DNA of 34,653 nucleotides from Nocardioides sp. (GCF_016462705.1 NZ_JAEMSS010000024.1:1-34653); one strand, 5' to 3'. Shown: positions 1 to 8,315, counted from the first letter of the stretch. A program made the numbers and translations. The notes: a model not told the origin generated them from the sequence alone.

Positions 1-291
1 GGCCAGGCCGTCGGTGACCCAGAAGAGGCCCGACCCCGCCAGGGCCCACCCGAAGCCCTGCCGGGGCTCGCGAACCAGGACGACGGCGGCGAGGGCGCTG
101 AGCAGCACGCCCAGCAGCGAGTAGCTCCACCCGTCCCCCGGCGCGAACTCGACGCCCAGACCGGTGTCCGGGGTCCGGACGTCGAGGAGCACGGTCAGGG
201 CGAAGCCCACCAGGCAGAGCGCCGGCAGCAGGAGCACCACCCAGTGCGGGCGAGCGCGGTCACCCGTGCCCTCGGCCGTGCGCTCCCCCAC
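1..291 (-). CDS. Membrane protein N-terminus, possibly a sensor histidine kinase (partial)
   Basis: Reading the minus strand from the GTG at 291 gives 97 codons with no stop before the window edge. The visible part has an Arg-rich start, a hydrophobic segment at about residues 17-36, a polar loop, a second hydrophobic segment at about 58-73, a charged VREPRQ turn, and a third beginning GFGWALAGSGLFW. This spacing resembles the membrane-spanning N-terminal region of actinobacterial NarL-class sensor kinases, but no kinase motif lies inside the window, so the function is a guess. No in-frame ATG or GTG lies between 291 and the coding end of the upstream gene, and no clear ribosome binding site is seen. 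A strong hairpin at 326-358 separates it from the DUF4386-like gene. Confidence 0.45.
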   Translation of the reverse strand, partial: MGERTAEGTGDRARPHWVVLLLPALCLVGFALTVLLDVRTPDTGLGVEFAPGDGWSYSLLGVLLSALAAVVLVREPRQGFGWALAGSGLFWVTDGLA

Positions 292-325
292 CTGCCCATT
301 GTGGCCGTCCGCCGGGACGCGCGGA

Positions 326-358
326 GGCCGACCCGACCCTCGGGGGGTCGGGCCGGCC
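326..358 (-). terminator. Strong hairpin between two minus-strand genes, likely terminator
   Basis: The arms GGCCGACCCGACCC (326-339) and GGGTCGGGCCGGCC (345-358) pair over 14 positions with a single mismatch around a 5-nt loop. It lies just after the stop of the gene at 378-1097 and before the start of the next minus-strand gene. No T-run follows, which is common for terminators in high-GC actinobacteria. Confidence 0.5.
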
Positions 359-377
359 TGCGGTGCGGCGGAGCGGG

Positions 378-1097
378 TCACGCGGACCGGTGCTCCTTGT
401 CGCCGAGGGTGAAGCCGATGGCGGTCGCCAGCAGCCAGAGCACGCCGGTCAGGCCGGACATGTACTCGAACGGCGAGATGCCGAGGAGCAGGGTCAGGCC
501 GCCGAGAACCAGCCCGACCAGGCCGAGCCAGCGCGGAGCGACGCCCCGGCGGAAGGCGACGAAGACCGCCAGGCCGGACAGGCCCACCAGCGTCCACAGC
601 CACGGGATCGTGCCGATCCAGTGGTTGTAGATGGCCGCCGAGGAGTCGGCGAGGGCCATGTCGTCCTGGAGTCCCGCGAGCATGAACTCGGTGTCGAGCC
701 CGGCGCCCAGAAGCGAGACGAGGCCCGTTCCCGCCAGGCCGGTCAGGGCGACGACCGGGGCGATGCTGTCCGGCATGCCGGCGCGCAGCCGACGGAACAG
801 CCCGGCACCGAAGACGATCATCAGGACCGCACCGAGGGTGGTGATCGAGTGGAACGCGAACATCACGCCGGTCTTGTCGGAGAGCGCCTCGGCCACGCCG
901 TCGACGGATCCGCGGTTGAACTCCTCGCGGTAGACGACGTCGACCGCGGAGCTGGTCACGATCGTGCCGGCGCCGAGGATCCCTGCGCCGATGCCGGCGA
1001 GGGCCCAGGAGCGGGACTGACGGGAGTGGCCGGCGCCCTGGGCCTCGGTGGCGGCCAGGTCGGCGCGGGCCGGGTTGTGCGTGGTGACGGTGGTCAT
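378..1097 (-). CDS. DUF4386-like integral membrane protein
   Basis: A 239-residue protein with about six hydrophobic segments: near residues 33-50, 78-100, 112-132, 158-182, 190-206 and 216-230. The soluble N-terminal 30 residues are polar. The general layout and Gly/Ala/Leu-rich helices resemble DUF4386-family membrane proteins, whose biochemical role is not known. An AAGGA ribosome binding site lies 7-8 bases before the ATG, which supports this start. It is divergent from the small secreted protein at 1340, with a 242-bp control region between them that contains a perfect 12-bp palindrome at 1132-1143. The family assignment is by resemblance and moderately sure; the membrane location is clear from the sequence. 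Confidence 0.75.
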   Translation of the reverse strand: MTTVTTHNPARADLAATEAQGAGHSRQSRSWALAGIGAGILGAGTIVTSSAVDVVYREEFNRGSVDGVAEALSDKTGVMFAFHSITTLGAVLMIVFGAGLFRRLRAGMPDSIAPVVALTGLAGTGLVSLLGAGLDTEFMLAGLQDDMALADSSAAIYNHWIGTIPWLWTLVGLSGLAVFVAFRRGVAPRWLGLVGLVLGGLTLLLGISPFEYMSGLTGVLWLLATAIGFTLGDKEHRSA

Positions 1098-1131
1098 CTC
1101 GGTGTCCTTCGTGAGGGTTCAAGGGGAGTGC

Positions 1132-1143
1132 CGCCGATCGGCG
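1132..1143. promoter_or_regulatory. 12-bp perfect palindrome in divergent control region
   Basis: CGCCGATCGGCG is self-complementary and lies 35 bp upstream of the ATG of the minus-strand membrane protein. It may be an operator for the divergent pair, but such palindromes also arise by chance in GC-rich DNA. The rest of 1098-1339 shows a second loose inverted repeat (TGTCCC/GGGACA around 1170-1190) and no convincing promoter hexamers. Confidence 0.25.
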
Positions 1144-1339
1144 ACGAGACGAAGGTGCCGGGCCTGGTGTCCCGGGTCCCAGGGACATCGGGGCACACCT
1201 CGAGGGATCTCAGGGCCGGAGCAAAGATCTCGCGGATCCGTGCAACCAACCACCCGCCGAGCGCGTATCACCCCCGACTGCGCCGAACCCGGCCAGCAAC
1301 AGGACAGGCCCGACCCGGGCCCGAGCACGAGGAACAACC

Positions 1340-1870
1340 ATGAACGCGCACCGCACCCTGACCGCAGCCTTCCTGACCGCTACCGCGCTGACGGTCGGCT
1401 CCGCCCCCGCCTCGGCCGTGCTGGCCGCTGAGACCGGCGCCCCCACGACCGAGCGCGAGCGCGGCATCGTGCTGGAGTGCCGGGGCGACCTGGACGGCAC
1501 CGCCGTCTACGCCAGCCTCTACGAGAACGACAAGTACGGGAACTGGTTCCAGGTCGTCCTGGGCGACCCGGACGCCGGCAACGGCAGGTCGAAGAACGTC
1601 AAGCGCGAGATCCTCGAGGACGGGAAGGTCCGGGCGTCGATCACCATCGACGGCGCCAAGGCCGTCGTCCGTGGGACCGCGTCCAAGGTGGGCAAGAAGA
1701 AGCCCGTGCACGAGGAGCTGGACGACGCCGGCTACCTCATCGTCAACGACGGCACCCACCGTCGGCTGAGGAACGACCTGGCGTTCGAGTACGACGGCAT
1801 GGCGACCCGCCTCAGCTGCGACCCGGCGTTCGCCTACGACCTCAAGGTCACCAAGACGCCGATCGTCTAG
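1340..1870 (+). CDS. Small secreted protein of unknown function
   Basis: A 176-residue protein with a typical Sec signal peptide: a basic NAHR start, a hydrophobic core to about residue 20, and an APASA cleavage region near residue 26. The mature part has two cysteines, C47 (LECRGD) and one in LSCDPAF near the C-terminus, placed to form a disulfide that would tie the ends together. A lysine-rich middle (KVGKKKP) precedes an acidic stretch. I do not recognise a family. A GAGGAA ribosome binding site lies 6 bases before the ATG. Its TAG stop overlaps the stop of the convergent oxidase gene inside a CTAG tetramer, so there is no room for a separate terminator. Confidence 0.7.
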   Translation: MNAHRTLTAAFLTATALTVGSAPASAVLAAETGAPTTERERGIVLECRGDLDGTAVYASLYENDKYGNWFQVVLGDPDAGNGRSKNVKREILEDGKVRASITIDGAKAVVRGTASKVGKKKPVHEELDDAGYLIVNDGTHRRLRNDLAFEYDGMATRLSCDPAFAYDLKVTKTPIV

Positions 1871-3249
1871 CGAACAGGCGCACCGAGGTCGGCGACGGCG
1901 CGTCGGGACGAGGCGATCACCGCCGGGATCCCGACCCCGTCGTACGCCGCACCGCACACCGCCAGACCGGCCACCTCGGCCACCGCCGCCCGGATCCGGG
2001 CGACCCGGTCGAGGTGGCCGACGGCGTACTGGGGCAGTCCCCCGCCCCACCGCTGCACGTGCACGTCCACCGGCCGGGCGGTCAGCCCGACCGCCTCCGC
2101 GAGCTCGGCCAGCGACAGGGCGACGAGCTCCTCGTCACTGCGCTGCAGGACGGCCTCCTCTCTGTGCCGGCCGAGGGAGGTGCGGAGGTGGACCAGGCCC
2201 GCGGCCGCGCCCGCGCGGCGCACCCAGTCCCACTTGACGAAGGAGAACGTCGACGCCTTGATCGCCCGCCCGTCCACGGGCGGGACGAGGAAGCCCGACG
2301 AGTCGTCGAGCCCCGTCACGTCGGCGGCCCGGAACGCGAACGTCACCACGGCCATCGACGCGCTCTCGATCCCGGCGAGCTCCGCGGCCGCGACCGGCGC
2401 GAGCCCCTGGAGGAGCCGGGCGGCCGGCGCCGCCGGCGTGGCGAGCACGACCGCGTCGGCCTCCAGGAGCTCGGGGGCGGACGCGGGCCCGACGGTCAGC
2501 GCGAAACCGGAGGCGGTGCGGGCGAGCTCGCGGACGGTCGCGTCGCGGCGTACGTCGAGCGGCGCGGCCAACGCGTCGGTCAGGCCGCCCATGCCGCCCG
2601 GGAGGCCGGCGAACACCGGCAGGTCGTAGGTCGTGGCCACCTGCGCGGACTGGGCGAGCACCGAGCCCTGGCTCGCCAGGGTCACCAGCTGGGGGACCGC
2701 GGCCCGGGCCGAGATCTCCCGGGCGTGGCCGGCGTACACCCCGCCGAGCAGCGGCTCGACCAGCCGGTCGGTGACCTCCGGTCCGAACCGCTGGTCGACC
2801 AGGTCACCGACCGAGACGTCGTCGGCCACCTCGCGGGCCACATCGCTGGCCATTTCGCTGGGCGGCAGCCCGACCTCGGCCAGCGCGCGCTCGAGCCCGT
2901 CCTCGGAGAGGACCCCCGACGCACGGAGCTGGACCTCGTCGAGCGGCACCCCCATCAGCGACCGGGGCAACGGGCGCAGGGCCCCCCTGGTCCAGATCCG
3001 CGAGGACGCCACGGCCGGGTGCTCGATCGCGAGGCCGAGGGCCTGGGCGAGGTCGACCCCTTCCGGGCGGCGGTTCAGCATCGCCTCCGCGCCGACGTCC
3101 ACCAGCACCCCGCCGACCTCGGCCCGGCGCAGCTTGCCTCCCGTCTCCGGGCTCCCCTCGAGCACGACGACGTCGTCGCCCTGCTCGGCCAGGAACCGTG
3201 CCGCGGACAGGCCCGCGATGCCTCCGCCGACGACCACCACCGTGCGCAC
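1867..3249 (-). CDS. hemG: Protoporphyrinogen/coproporphyrinogen III oxidase (HemY type)
   Basis: An FAD-dependent oxidase that aromatises the porphyrinogen ring late in heme synthesis; in actinobacteria the enzyme usually acts on coproporphyrinogen III in the coproporphyrin-dependent route. The 460-residue product opens with the dinucleotide fold VVVVGGGIAGLSAA, continues with an E at the ribose position (VVVLEGSPETGGKL) and has DVGAEAML, all typical of the PPO/amine-oxidase family. The GTG at 3249 is chosen because it sits directly before the FAD fold with AAAGG upstream; the open frame extends much further but into another gene's promoter. A second heme gene, hemE, lies 2 kb away on the same strand. 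The usual partner hemQ is not in the window. Divergent from the DUF4349 gene. Confidence 0.9.
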   Translation of the reverse strand: MRTVVVVGGGIAGLSAARFLAEQGDDVVVLEGSPETGGKLRRAEVGGVLVDVGAEAMLNRRPEGVDLAQALGLAIEHPAVASSRIWTRGALRPLPRSLMGVPLDEVQLRASGVLSEDGLERALAEVGLPPSEMASDVAREVADDVSVGDLVDQRFGPEVTDRLVEPLLGGVYAGHAREISARAAVPQLVTLASQGSVLAQSAQVATTYDLPVFAGLPGGMGGLTDALAAPLDVRRDATVRELARTASGFALTVGPASAPELLEADAVVLATPAAPAARLLQGLAPVAAAELAGIESASMAVVTFAFRAADVTGLDDSSGFLVPPVDGRAIKASTFSFVKWDWVRRAGAAAGLVHLRTSLGRHREEAVLQRSDEELVALSLAELAEAVGLTARPVDVHVQRWGGGLPQYAVGHLDRVARIRAAVAEVAGLAVCGAAYDGVGIPAVIASSRRAVADLGAPVR

Positions 3250-3274
3250 CCGGCCAACCTTTCCAGAGGCCACC

Positions 3275-3303
3275 TCGACCGAGCAGGGTCGAAGGTCCGG
3301 ACC
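3275..3303. promoter_or_regulatory. Paired palindromes between hemG and the DUF4349 gene
   Basis: TCGACC and GGTCGA (3275-3280, 3287-3292) form an inverted repeat around 6 bp, and the perfect palindrome GGTCCGGACC follows at 3294-3303. They fill the short divergent spacer, where an operator would be expected. Chance is a real alternative at this GC content. Confidence 0.25.
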
Positions 3304-3337
3304 GGAACCGGCGTGGCGCATGACACGTCCGAGTCGC

Positions 3338-4348
3338 ATGACGTCCGCGACCCGTCGCCCCGCTCTTCGCACGATCCTGGCCACCGCCGCCACCCTCTCG
3401 GTCCTGGCACTCACCGGCGCCTGCGGCGTCGGCAGCGACTCGGACTCCACCGATGCCGGAGACGACGGCGGCGGCTCGGTGGCCGCCGAGGGCCCGGCCG
3501 CGGATCCGGCCGCGGATCCGGCCGCGGAGCCCGTCGATCCTGAGGGCGCCGGTCGCGACGGGATCCAGGCCTTCGACGCCGCGGCCGACGAGGCGGCCGT
3601 GGCGACCGCAGCGCAGGCCGAGCCGGAGGCACCTGCCGAGCAGGACCAGAAGCTCATCTCCAACGGGGCCGTGCAGCTGAGGTCCGCGGACGTGGGACAG
3701 GCGATCTTCGACGTCCGCAAGGTCGTCGACACCTACGCCGGGGAGATCGAGGCCAACGAGACCCAGACCGACGACGAGGGCGACCCGCTGCGGGCCCGGC
3801 TCCAGCTCCGGGTGCCGACCGCGCGGTTCGACGCGGCGATGCAGGACCTCGAGCGGGTCGCGGTCCTCATCGCCTCGAGCGGCAACACCAAGGACGTCAC
3901 CACCGAGGTCCTCGACAAGGACATCCGGGTCCAGGTCCAGCGCCGCAGCATCGAGCGCATCTCCCTGCTGCTCGAGCAGGCGACCTCGATCCGGGACGTC
4001 GTCGCGATCGAGGCCCAGCTCTCCCAGCGCCAGGCGGACCTGGCCGTGCTGGAGAAGGAGCAGCGCTACCTCGCCGACCAGACCGCGATGGCGACCATCA
4101 ACGTCACCGTGGAGCGGACCAAGGAGAAGAAGAAGGACCCGCCGCCCGAGAAGAAGGACGACGACTCCGGGTTCTTCGCCGGTCTGGCCGGCGGCTGGGA
4201 CGCGCTCACGACCTTCGGCGTCGGGCTGGCGACCGTCCTCGGCGCCCTGCTCCCGTGGCTGGTCGTGGCCGCCGTCCTCGCGGTCCCGGGAGTGCCGCTG
4301 CTGCGTCGGTTCCGCCGCAAGGAAGCCGCGCCCACCCCCGCCGCGTAG
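3338..4348 (+). CDS. DUF4349 domain lipoprotein
   Basis: A 336-residue envelope protein. It begins with a basic signal peptide ending LALTGACG, where the Cys is a likely lipidation site with a lipobox-like context. An acidic, Ala-rich low-complexity linker follows (including AADP repeats). The DUF4349 core runs from QKLISNGAVQL through a ferredoxin-like region and a long coiled coil (residues about 200-260), then a KEKKKDPPPEKKDDD linker, a C-terminal membrane segment (GVGLATVLGALLPWLVVAAVLAV) and a basic tail. DUF4349 proteins are widespread, with no settled function. ATGs at 3320 and 3338 are both in frame; neither has a clear ribosome binding site, and the second sits closer to the basic start of the signal peptide. 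The stop is 10 bp before the NYN gene. Confidence 0.85.
   Translation: MTSATRRPALRTILATAATLSVLALTGACGVGSDSDSTDAGDDGGGSVAAEGPAADPAADPAAEPVDPEGAGRDGIQAFDAAADEAAVATAAQAEPEAPAEQDQKLISNGAVQLRSADVGQAIFDVRKVVDTYAGEIEANETQTDDEGDPLRARLQLRVPTARFDAAMQDLERVAVLIASSGNTKDVTTEVLDKDIRVQVQRRSIERISLLLEQATSIRDVVAIEAQLSQRQADLAVLEKEQRYLADQTAMATINVTVERTKEKKKDPPPEKKDDDSGFFAGLAGGWDALTTFGVGLATVLGALLPWLVVAAVLAVPGVPLLRRFRRKEAAPTPAA
3496..3527 (+). repeat. 12-bp tandem repeat coding for AADP
   Basis: The unit GGCCGCGGATCC occurs twice in full (3496-3507, 3508-3519) with a partial third copy to 3527. It encodes the AADPAADPAAEP part of the lipoprotein linker. A 12-bp unit keeps frame, so copy number could vary between strains without breaking the gene. 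Confidence 0.7.
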
Positions 4349-4351
4349 CGT
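4346..4351 (+). promoter_or_regulatory. Candidate leaderless -10 for the NYN gene
   Basis: TAGCGT fits the actinobacterial TANNNT pattern and ends 7 bases before the GTG start at 4359, the spacing expected for a leaderless transcript. Its first three bases are the stop codon of the preceding gene. Confidence 0.45.
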
Positions 4352-4358
4352 TCGGCAG

Positions 4359-5198
4359 GTGCCGACCCCCGAGAACGTCCGTCTCGCCGTTCTGATCGAC
4401 GCCGACAACACCTCGCCCAAGCACGCGGCCGCGCTGATGGAGGAGGTCGCCAAGTACGGCGTCCCCACCGTCAAGCGCGCGTACGGCGACTGGACGACCT
4501 CCCACCTGGGCGGCTGGCGGTCCAAGCTGCCCGAGCACGCGATCCAGCCGATGCTGCAGGTCGCCTACACGGTCGGGAAGAACTCGACCGACTCCGCGCT
4601 GATCATCGACGCGATGGACCTGCTCTACTCCGGCAACGTCGACGCGTTCGCCATCGTGTCCAGCGACAGCGACTTCACCCGCCTCGCGATGCGGCTGCGG
4701 GAGTCGGCCAAGACGGTCTACGGGTTCGGCATGCGCAAGACCCCCAAGTCGCTGGTCAACGCGTGCAACCGGTTCATCTTCCTGGAGGTGCTGGGCACCA
4801 AGGGTGCGACCGACGAGGAGACGGCGCCGAGCGCCGGCCCCATGGACGCCGTGGCCGCCGTGGACGCCGAGGGCTCGGAGGACGAGTCGGCGCCGCTGCC
4901 CGACCTCCGGGAGATCCTGGTGGCGGCGATCGACGACGTCTCCACCGACGACGGCTGGGCGCACCTCGGTCAGGTCGGCCAGGTGCTCACCACCCGCTAC
5001 GCGACGTTCGACCCGCGGCTCTACGGCTTCTCCAAGCTGATCTCGCTGGCCCGCGCCCAGGACTACCTCGACGTGGAGCAGAACGAGGGTGCGCCACGCG
5101 TGCGGCAGCGGCCCACGACCCCGAAGGTGACGTCCCGGACCCGGACCCGCACCACGAAGAAGACCGCCGCCAAGAAGACCGCGAAGGCCGCCTCCTAG
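4359..5198 (+). CDS. NYN (LabA/DUF88) predicted RNase with C-terminal LOTUS domain
   Basis: The 279-residue product has two recognisable domains. Residues 7-150 are a PIN-like NYN nuclease domain: the acidic metal-site residues D14/D16/N17 (IDADN), D78 (NSTD), D84/D87 (IIDAMD) and D103/D105 (SSDSDF) are all present, so it should be catalytically competent. Residues about 184-245 form a winged-helix OST-HTH/LOTUS domain, which in other proteins binds RNA, often G-rich or structured. The last 25 residues are a Lys/Thr/Ala-rich basic tail, probably for nucleic acid binding. Together this suggests an RNA-cleaving protein; the target is unknown. The start is a GTG with no ribosome binding site but with a leaderless -10. 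It follows the DUF4349 gene by 10 bp and converges on hemE. Confidence 0.88.
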   Translation: MPTPENVRLAVLIDADNTSPKHAAALMEEVAKYGVPTVKRAYGDWTTSHLGGWRSKLPEHAIQPMLQVAYTVGKNSTDSALIIDAMDLLYSGNVDAFAIVSSDSDFTRLAMRLRESAKTVYGFGMRKTPKSLVNACNRFIFLEVLGTKGATDEETAPSAGPMDAVAAVDAEGSEDESAPLPDLREILVAAIDDVSTDDGWAHLGQVGQVLTTRYATFDPRLYGFSKLISLARAQDYLDVEQNEGAPRVRQRPTTPKVTSRTRTRTTKKTAAKKTAKAAS

Positions 5199-5213
5199 CG
5201 GTTCCTCGGGCTC

Positions 5214-6263
5214 CTAGGCTTCCTGGCCGTCGCGCACCTGGTAGCCCTGGACGAACTCGGTGAGCCGGGCCAGCTGGTCCGGGTCGGTGCTGGGGAGCAC
5301 CCCGTGGCCGAGGTTGAAGACGTGCCCGCGGGCGGCCCGGCCGGCGTCCAGGATGTCGGCGGCGCGGGCCAGCATCACCTGGGTCGGCGCGAACACCAGG
5401 GTGGGGTCGAGGTTGCCCTGCACCGCGCGGTCACCGACCACCTCGATCGCGGAGGCCAGCGGCGTGCGCCAGTCGACGCCGACCACGTCCGCCCCCGCCT
5501 CCCCCATCAGCCCGAGGAGGTTGCTGGTGCCGACGCCGAAGTGGATGCGCGGGACGCCCAGCGTCCCTGCCCGCTCCAGCACGGCGGCCGAGTGGGGCAT
5601 CACCAGCTCGGCGTAGTCCCGCGGCGAGAGCGCCCCCGCCCAGGAGTCGAAGAGCTGCACGGCGCTGGCGCCGGCTCGCACCTGCACCTCGAGGTAGGCC
5701 GCTGCGATCCCGGCGATCTTGCGCATCAGCGCGTCCCACAACTCCGGCTCGCCGAACATCATCGCCTTGGTCCGGGCGTGGTCCTTGGACGGGCCACCCT
5801 CGACCAGGTAGGACGCCACGGTGAACGGCGCGCCCGCGAAGCCGATCAGCGGGGTGCCGCCGAGCTCGCGCACCAGCCCGCCCACCGCCTCGGTGACGAA
5901 GGGGACGTGCTCGGGCGTCAGGTCCGGGATGGCCGCGACGTCCGCCAGGGTGCGCACGGGCCTGGCGACCACCGGACCGACGCCGGCGACGATGTCCAGG
6001 TCGACCCCGACGGCCTTGAGCGGCAGCACGATGTCGGAGAAGAAGATGGCGGCGTCGACGCCGTAGCGGCGGACCGGCTGCATGGTGATCTCGACGACGA
6101 GCTCGGGGTCCATGCAGGACTCGAGCATCCCCACGCCCTCGCGGACCTTGCGGTACTCCGGCAGGGACCGGCCGGCCTGGCGCATGAACCACACCGGCGT
6201 GTGCGACACCGGCTCGCCGCGCGCCGCACGCAGGAAGACGCTCTCATCCGGGGTCACCACCAC
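5214..6263 (-). CDS. hemE: Uroporphyrinogen decarboxylase
   Basis: Converts uroporphyrinogen III to coproporphyrinogen III by removing four carboxyl groups, feeding the heme branch. The 349-residue length is standard. Visible hallmarks are the substrate-binding FMRQAGRSLPEYR near the N-terminus, the FFSDI aspartate region, and GFAGAPFTVASYLVEG in the middle. Three consecutive GTG codons (6263, 6260, 6257) are possible starts and no strong ribosome binding site decides between them. It shares a 70-bp divergent spacer with the DUF3000 gene and converges on the NYN gene with a 15-bp gap. Together with hemG it gives two steps of the same pathway, split here by two unrelated plus-strand genes. Confidence 0.95.
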   Translation of the reverse strand: MVVTPDESVFLRAARGEPVSHTPVWFMRQAGRSLPEYRKVREGVGMLESCMDPELVVEITMQPVRRYGVDAAIFFSDIVLPLKAVGVDLDIVAGVGPVVARPVRTLADVAAIPDLTPEHVPFVTEAVGGLVRELGGTPLIGFAGAPFTVASYLVEGGPSKDHARTKAMMFGEPELWDALMRKIAGIAAAYLEVQVRAGASAVQLFDSWAGALSPRDYAELVMPHSAAVLERAGTLGVPRIHFGVGTSNLLGLMGEAGADVVGVDWRTPLASAIEVVGDRAVQGNLDPTLVFAPTQVMLARAADILDAGRAARGHVFNLGHGVLPSTDPDQLARLTEFVQGYQVRDGQEA

Positions 6264-6321
6264 CAGGACAGCGTGCCAGCCCCTGCGGCGTGTTCACACA
6301 TCACCGCGTTGACCTCAGACC

Positions 6322-6327
6322 TAGGGT
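6322..6327 (+). promoter_or_regulatory. Leaderless -10 of the DUF3000 gene
   Basis: TAGGGT is followed by 6 bases and then the ATG at 6334, the classic leaderless arrangement. No -35 at the right distance is visible. Confidence 0.55.
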
Positions 6328-6333
6328 GGCCAC

Positions 6334-6957
6334 ATGGCCGTGCGCACCGAGACGCGCGCGGGCGCGGGGGCCGATGCCGAGCCCGCCGCGTTCCGCGACG
6401 CTGTCGCGTCGATGCACACCGCCAGGCTGCGGCCCGAGGTGCACACCGAGCCGATGCCGGCACCGCAGCGGATCGCGCCCTACGCAGCCGCCATCTCCGC
6501 CGACGTGGACGTCGACGGGACCGAGATGGGGACCGGCCGGATCATCCTGCTCCACGACCCGGCGGGCAACGACGCCTGGGACGGCGTGTTCCGCTGCGTC
6601 GCCTACGCGCGGGCCGAGATCGACGTGGAGCTGATCACCGACCCGCTGCTCGCGGACGTCGGCTGGTCGTGGCTCACCGAGGCGCTCGACGCCCACGGCG
6701 CGACGTACCACGCGGTGTCGGGGACGGTGACGCGAGTGGCCACCGAGAGCTATGGGGGCATGGCCGAGGACGGCGGCACGGCCCAGCTGGAGATCAGGGC
6801 GTCCTGGACGCCCACCGGGCCGGACCTGCCGGCCGGCTCGCTCGACGTCGCTCCACACGTCGAAGCGTGGGGGGAGCTGCTCTGCACCGCGGTGGGACTG
6901 CCGCCGGTGCCGGACGGGGTGACCGTCATCCCGACCCGACGCAGCAGAGGCGGATGA
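6334..6957 (+). CDS. DUF3000 family protein
   Basis: A 207-residue soluble protein matching the actinobacteria-specific DUF3000 family, including the conserved C-terminal pattern around QLEIRASWTPTGP and the EAWGELLC segment. The family has no proven function. It is commonly found beside hemE and an RNase D gene in actinobacteria, as here. There is no ribosome binding site; a TAGGGT -10 six bases upstream indicates a leaderless message. Its TGA overlaps the ATG of the RNase D gene (ATGA at 6954-6957), so the two are translationally coupled and probably act in one process. Confidence 0.88.
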   Translation: MAVRTETRAGAGADAEPAAFRDAVASMHTARLRPEVHTEPMPAPQRIAPYAAAISADVDVDGTEMGTGRIILLHDPAGNDAWDGVFRCVAYARAEIDVELITDPLLADVGWSWLTEALDAHGATYHAVSGTVTRVATESYGGMAEDGGTAQLEIRASWTPTGPDLPAGSLDVAPHVEAWGELLCTAVGLPPVPDGVTVIPTRRSRGG

Positions 6958-8315
6958 CGGACCGTTCGGACGACCCCGCCACCGTCACGCCCGAGGAGCT
7001 CACCGAGGAGACCCCCGAGCTTCCGCTGCTCACGCTGCGTGACGGTCTGCCGCCTGTGTCCGACACCGACGAGTCGCTGCGCCGGGCCGCGACCGCGATC
7101 GGGGAGGGCACCGGCCCGGTCGCCATCGACGCCGAGCGTGCCTCGGGCTACCGCTACTCCAACCGTGCGTACCTGATCCAGGTCCGTCGTGAGGGCAGCG
7201 GCAGCTGGCTCATCGACCCGATCGGTCTCTCGACGCTGGCACCGCTGCAGGAGGCGCTCGAGGGCGCGGAGTGGATCCTGCACGCGGCGACGCAGGACCT
7301 GCCCTGCCTCGCCGAGGTCGGGCTGCGGCCGACGGCGCTGTTCGACACCGAGCTGGCGGGCCGGCTCCTCGGGCACCCGCGGGTCGGCCTGGCCACGCTG
7401 GTCGAGACGGTGCTCGGCCACCGGATGAAGAAGGAGCACTCGGCGGTCGACTGGTCGACCCGGCCGCTGCCCGTGCCCTGGCTGGAGTACGCCGCCCTGG
7501 ACGTCGAGCTCCTCGTCGAGCTGCGGGACGCCCTGCACGCCGAGCTGGTCGAGGCCGGCAAGCTGGAGTGGGCGCTCCAGGAGTTCGAGGCGCTGCGGCA
7601 CTTCGTGCCCACGCCCCGGGTGGACGCGTGGCGGCGCACCTCGGGGCTGCACCGGGTCCGCGGCCGTCGTGGCCTGGCCGCGGTCAAGGAGCTGTGGGAG
7701 ACCCGGGACGCGATCGCCTCGCAGCGCGACGTGACACCGGGCCGGATCATCCCCGACGCCGCGATCGTGGTGGCCGCCCTCGCCGCACCCAAGGACAAGG
7801 CGGAGCTGCTCGGCACCAAGGGCTTCCACGGCCGCGGGGCGGAGCGCTACGCGTCCCGCTGGCTGGCCGCCCTCACCCGGGCGGCCGAGATGGACGAGGC
7901 CGACCTCCCGGTCCGCACCCCGCGCAGCGACGGTCCACCGATGCCTCGGGCCTGGGCCGAGCGGGACCCGGTGGCCGCCCGGCGGCTGGCGCTCGCCCGC
8001 ACCCAGATGACGGCACTGGCCGCGGACGTCTCCGTCCCGGTCGAGAACCTGCTCACGCCCGACTACCTGCGCCGGGTCCTGTGGAGCCCTCCCGCGACCC
8101 GCGACGCCGAGGCGCTGGCCACCGAGGTGGACGCGCAGCTCACCGCCCTCGGCGCACGTCAGTGGCAGCGGGAGCTCGTCGGTCCCGTCCTGGTCGCGGC
8201 GATCCTCGGGGCGGAGATGGAGGACGTCGACGTGGACGTGGAGGCGGCGGTCAAGGCCGTGGAGGCCGACCTGGACGCGGACACCGACCCCGCGGCGCCC
8301 GAGCCTCCGCACTAG
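6954..8315 (+). CDS. rnd: Ribonuclease D-like 3'-5' exonuclease with HRDC domain
   Basis: A 453-residue DEDDy exonuclease. The four metal-binding acidic residues and the catalytic tyrosine can be placed: D59 and E61 (AIDAERASG), D115 (ATQDLPCL), and Y179/D183 (YAALD). An HRDC domain occupies roughly residues 235-310, with RGRRGLAAVKELWETRD at its start, followed by a long C-terminal helical extension and an acidic tail. RNase D family enzymes trim tRNA and other RNA 3' ends. The start is set by the 4-bp ATGA overlap with DUF3000. The stop overlaps the convergent lipoprotein gene within a CTAG tetramer. Confidence 0.93.
   Translation: MTDRSDDPATVTPEELTEETPELPLLTLRDGLPPVSDTDESLRRAATAIGEGTGPVAIDAERASGYRYSNRAYLIQVRREGSGSWLIDPIGLSTLAPLQEALEGAEWILHAATQDLPCLAEVGLRPTALFDTELAGRLLGHPRVGLATLVETVLGHRMKKEHSAVDWSTRPLPVPWLEYAALDVELLVELRDALHAELVEAGKLEWALQEFEALRHFVPTPRVDAWRRTSGLHRVRGRRGLAAVKELWETRDAIASQRDVTPGRIIPDAAIVVAALAAPKDKAELLGTKGFHGRGAERYASRWLAALTRAAEMDEADLPVRTPRSDGPPMPRAWAERDPVAARRLALARTQMTALAADVSVPVENLLTPDYLRRVLWSPPATRDAEALATEVDAQLTALGARQWQRELVGPVLVAAILGAEMEDVDVDVEAAVKAVEADLDADTDPAAPEPPH

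Noticed and set aside
2633-3337. An N-terminal extension of the DUF4349 frame
   Set aside because: It lies antisense within hemG; the signal peptide begins at 3320-3338.
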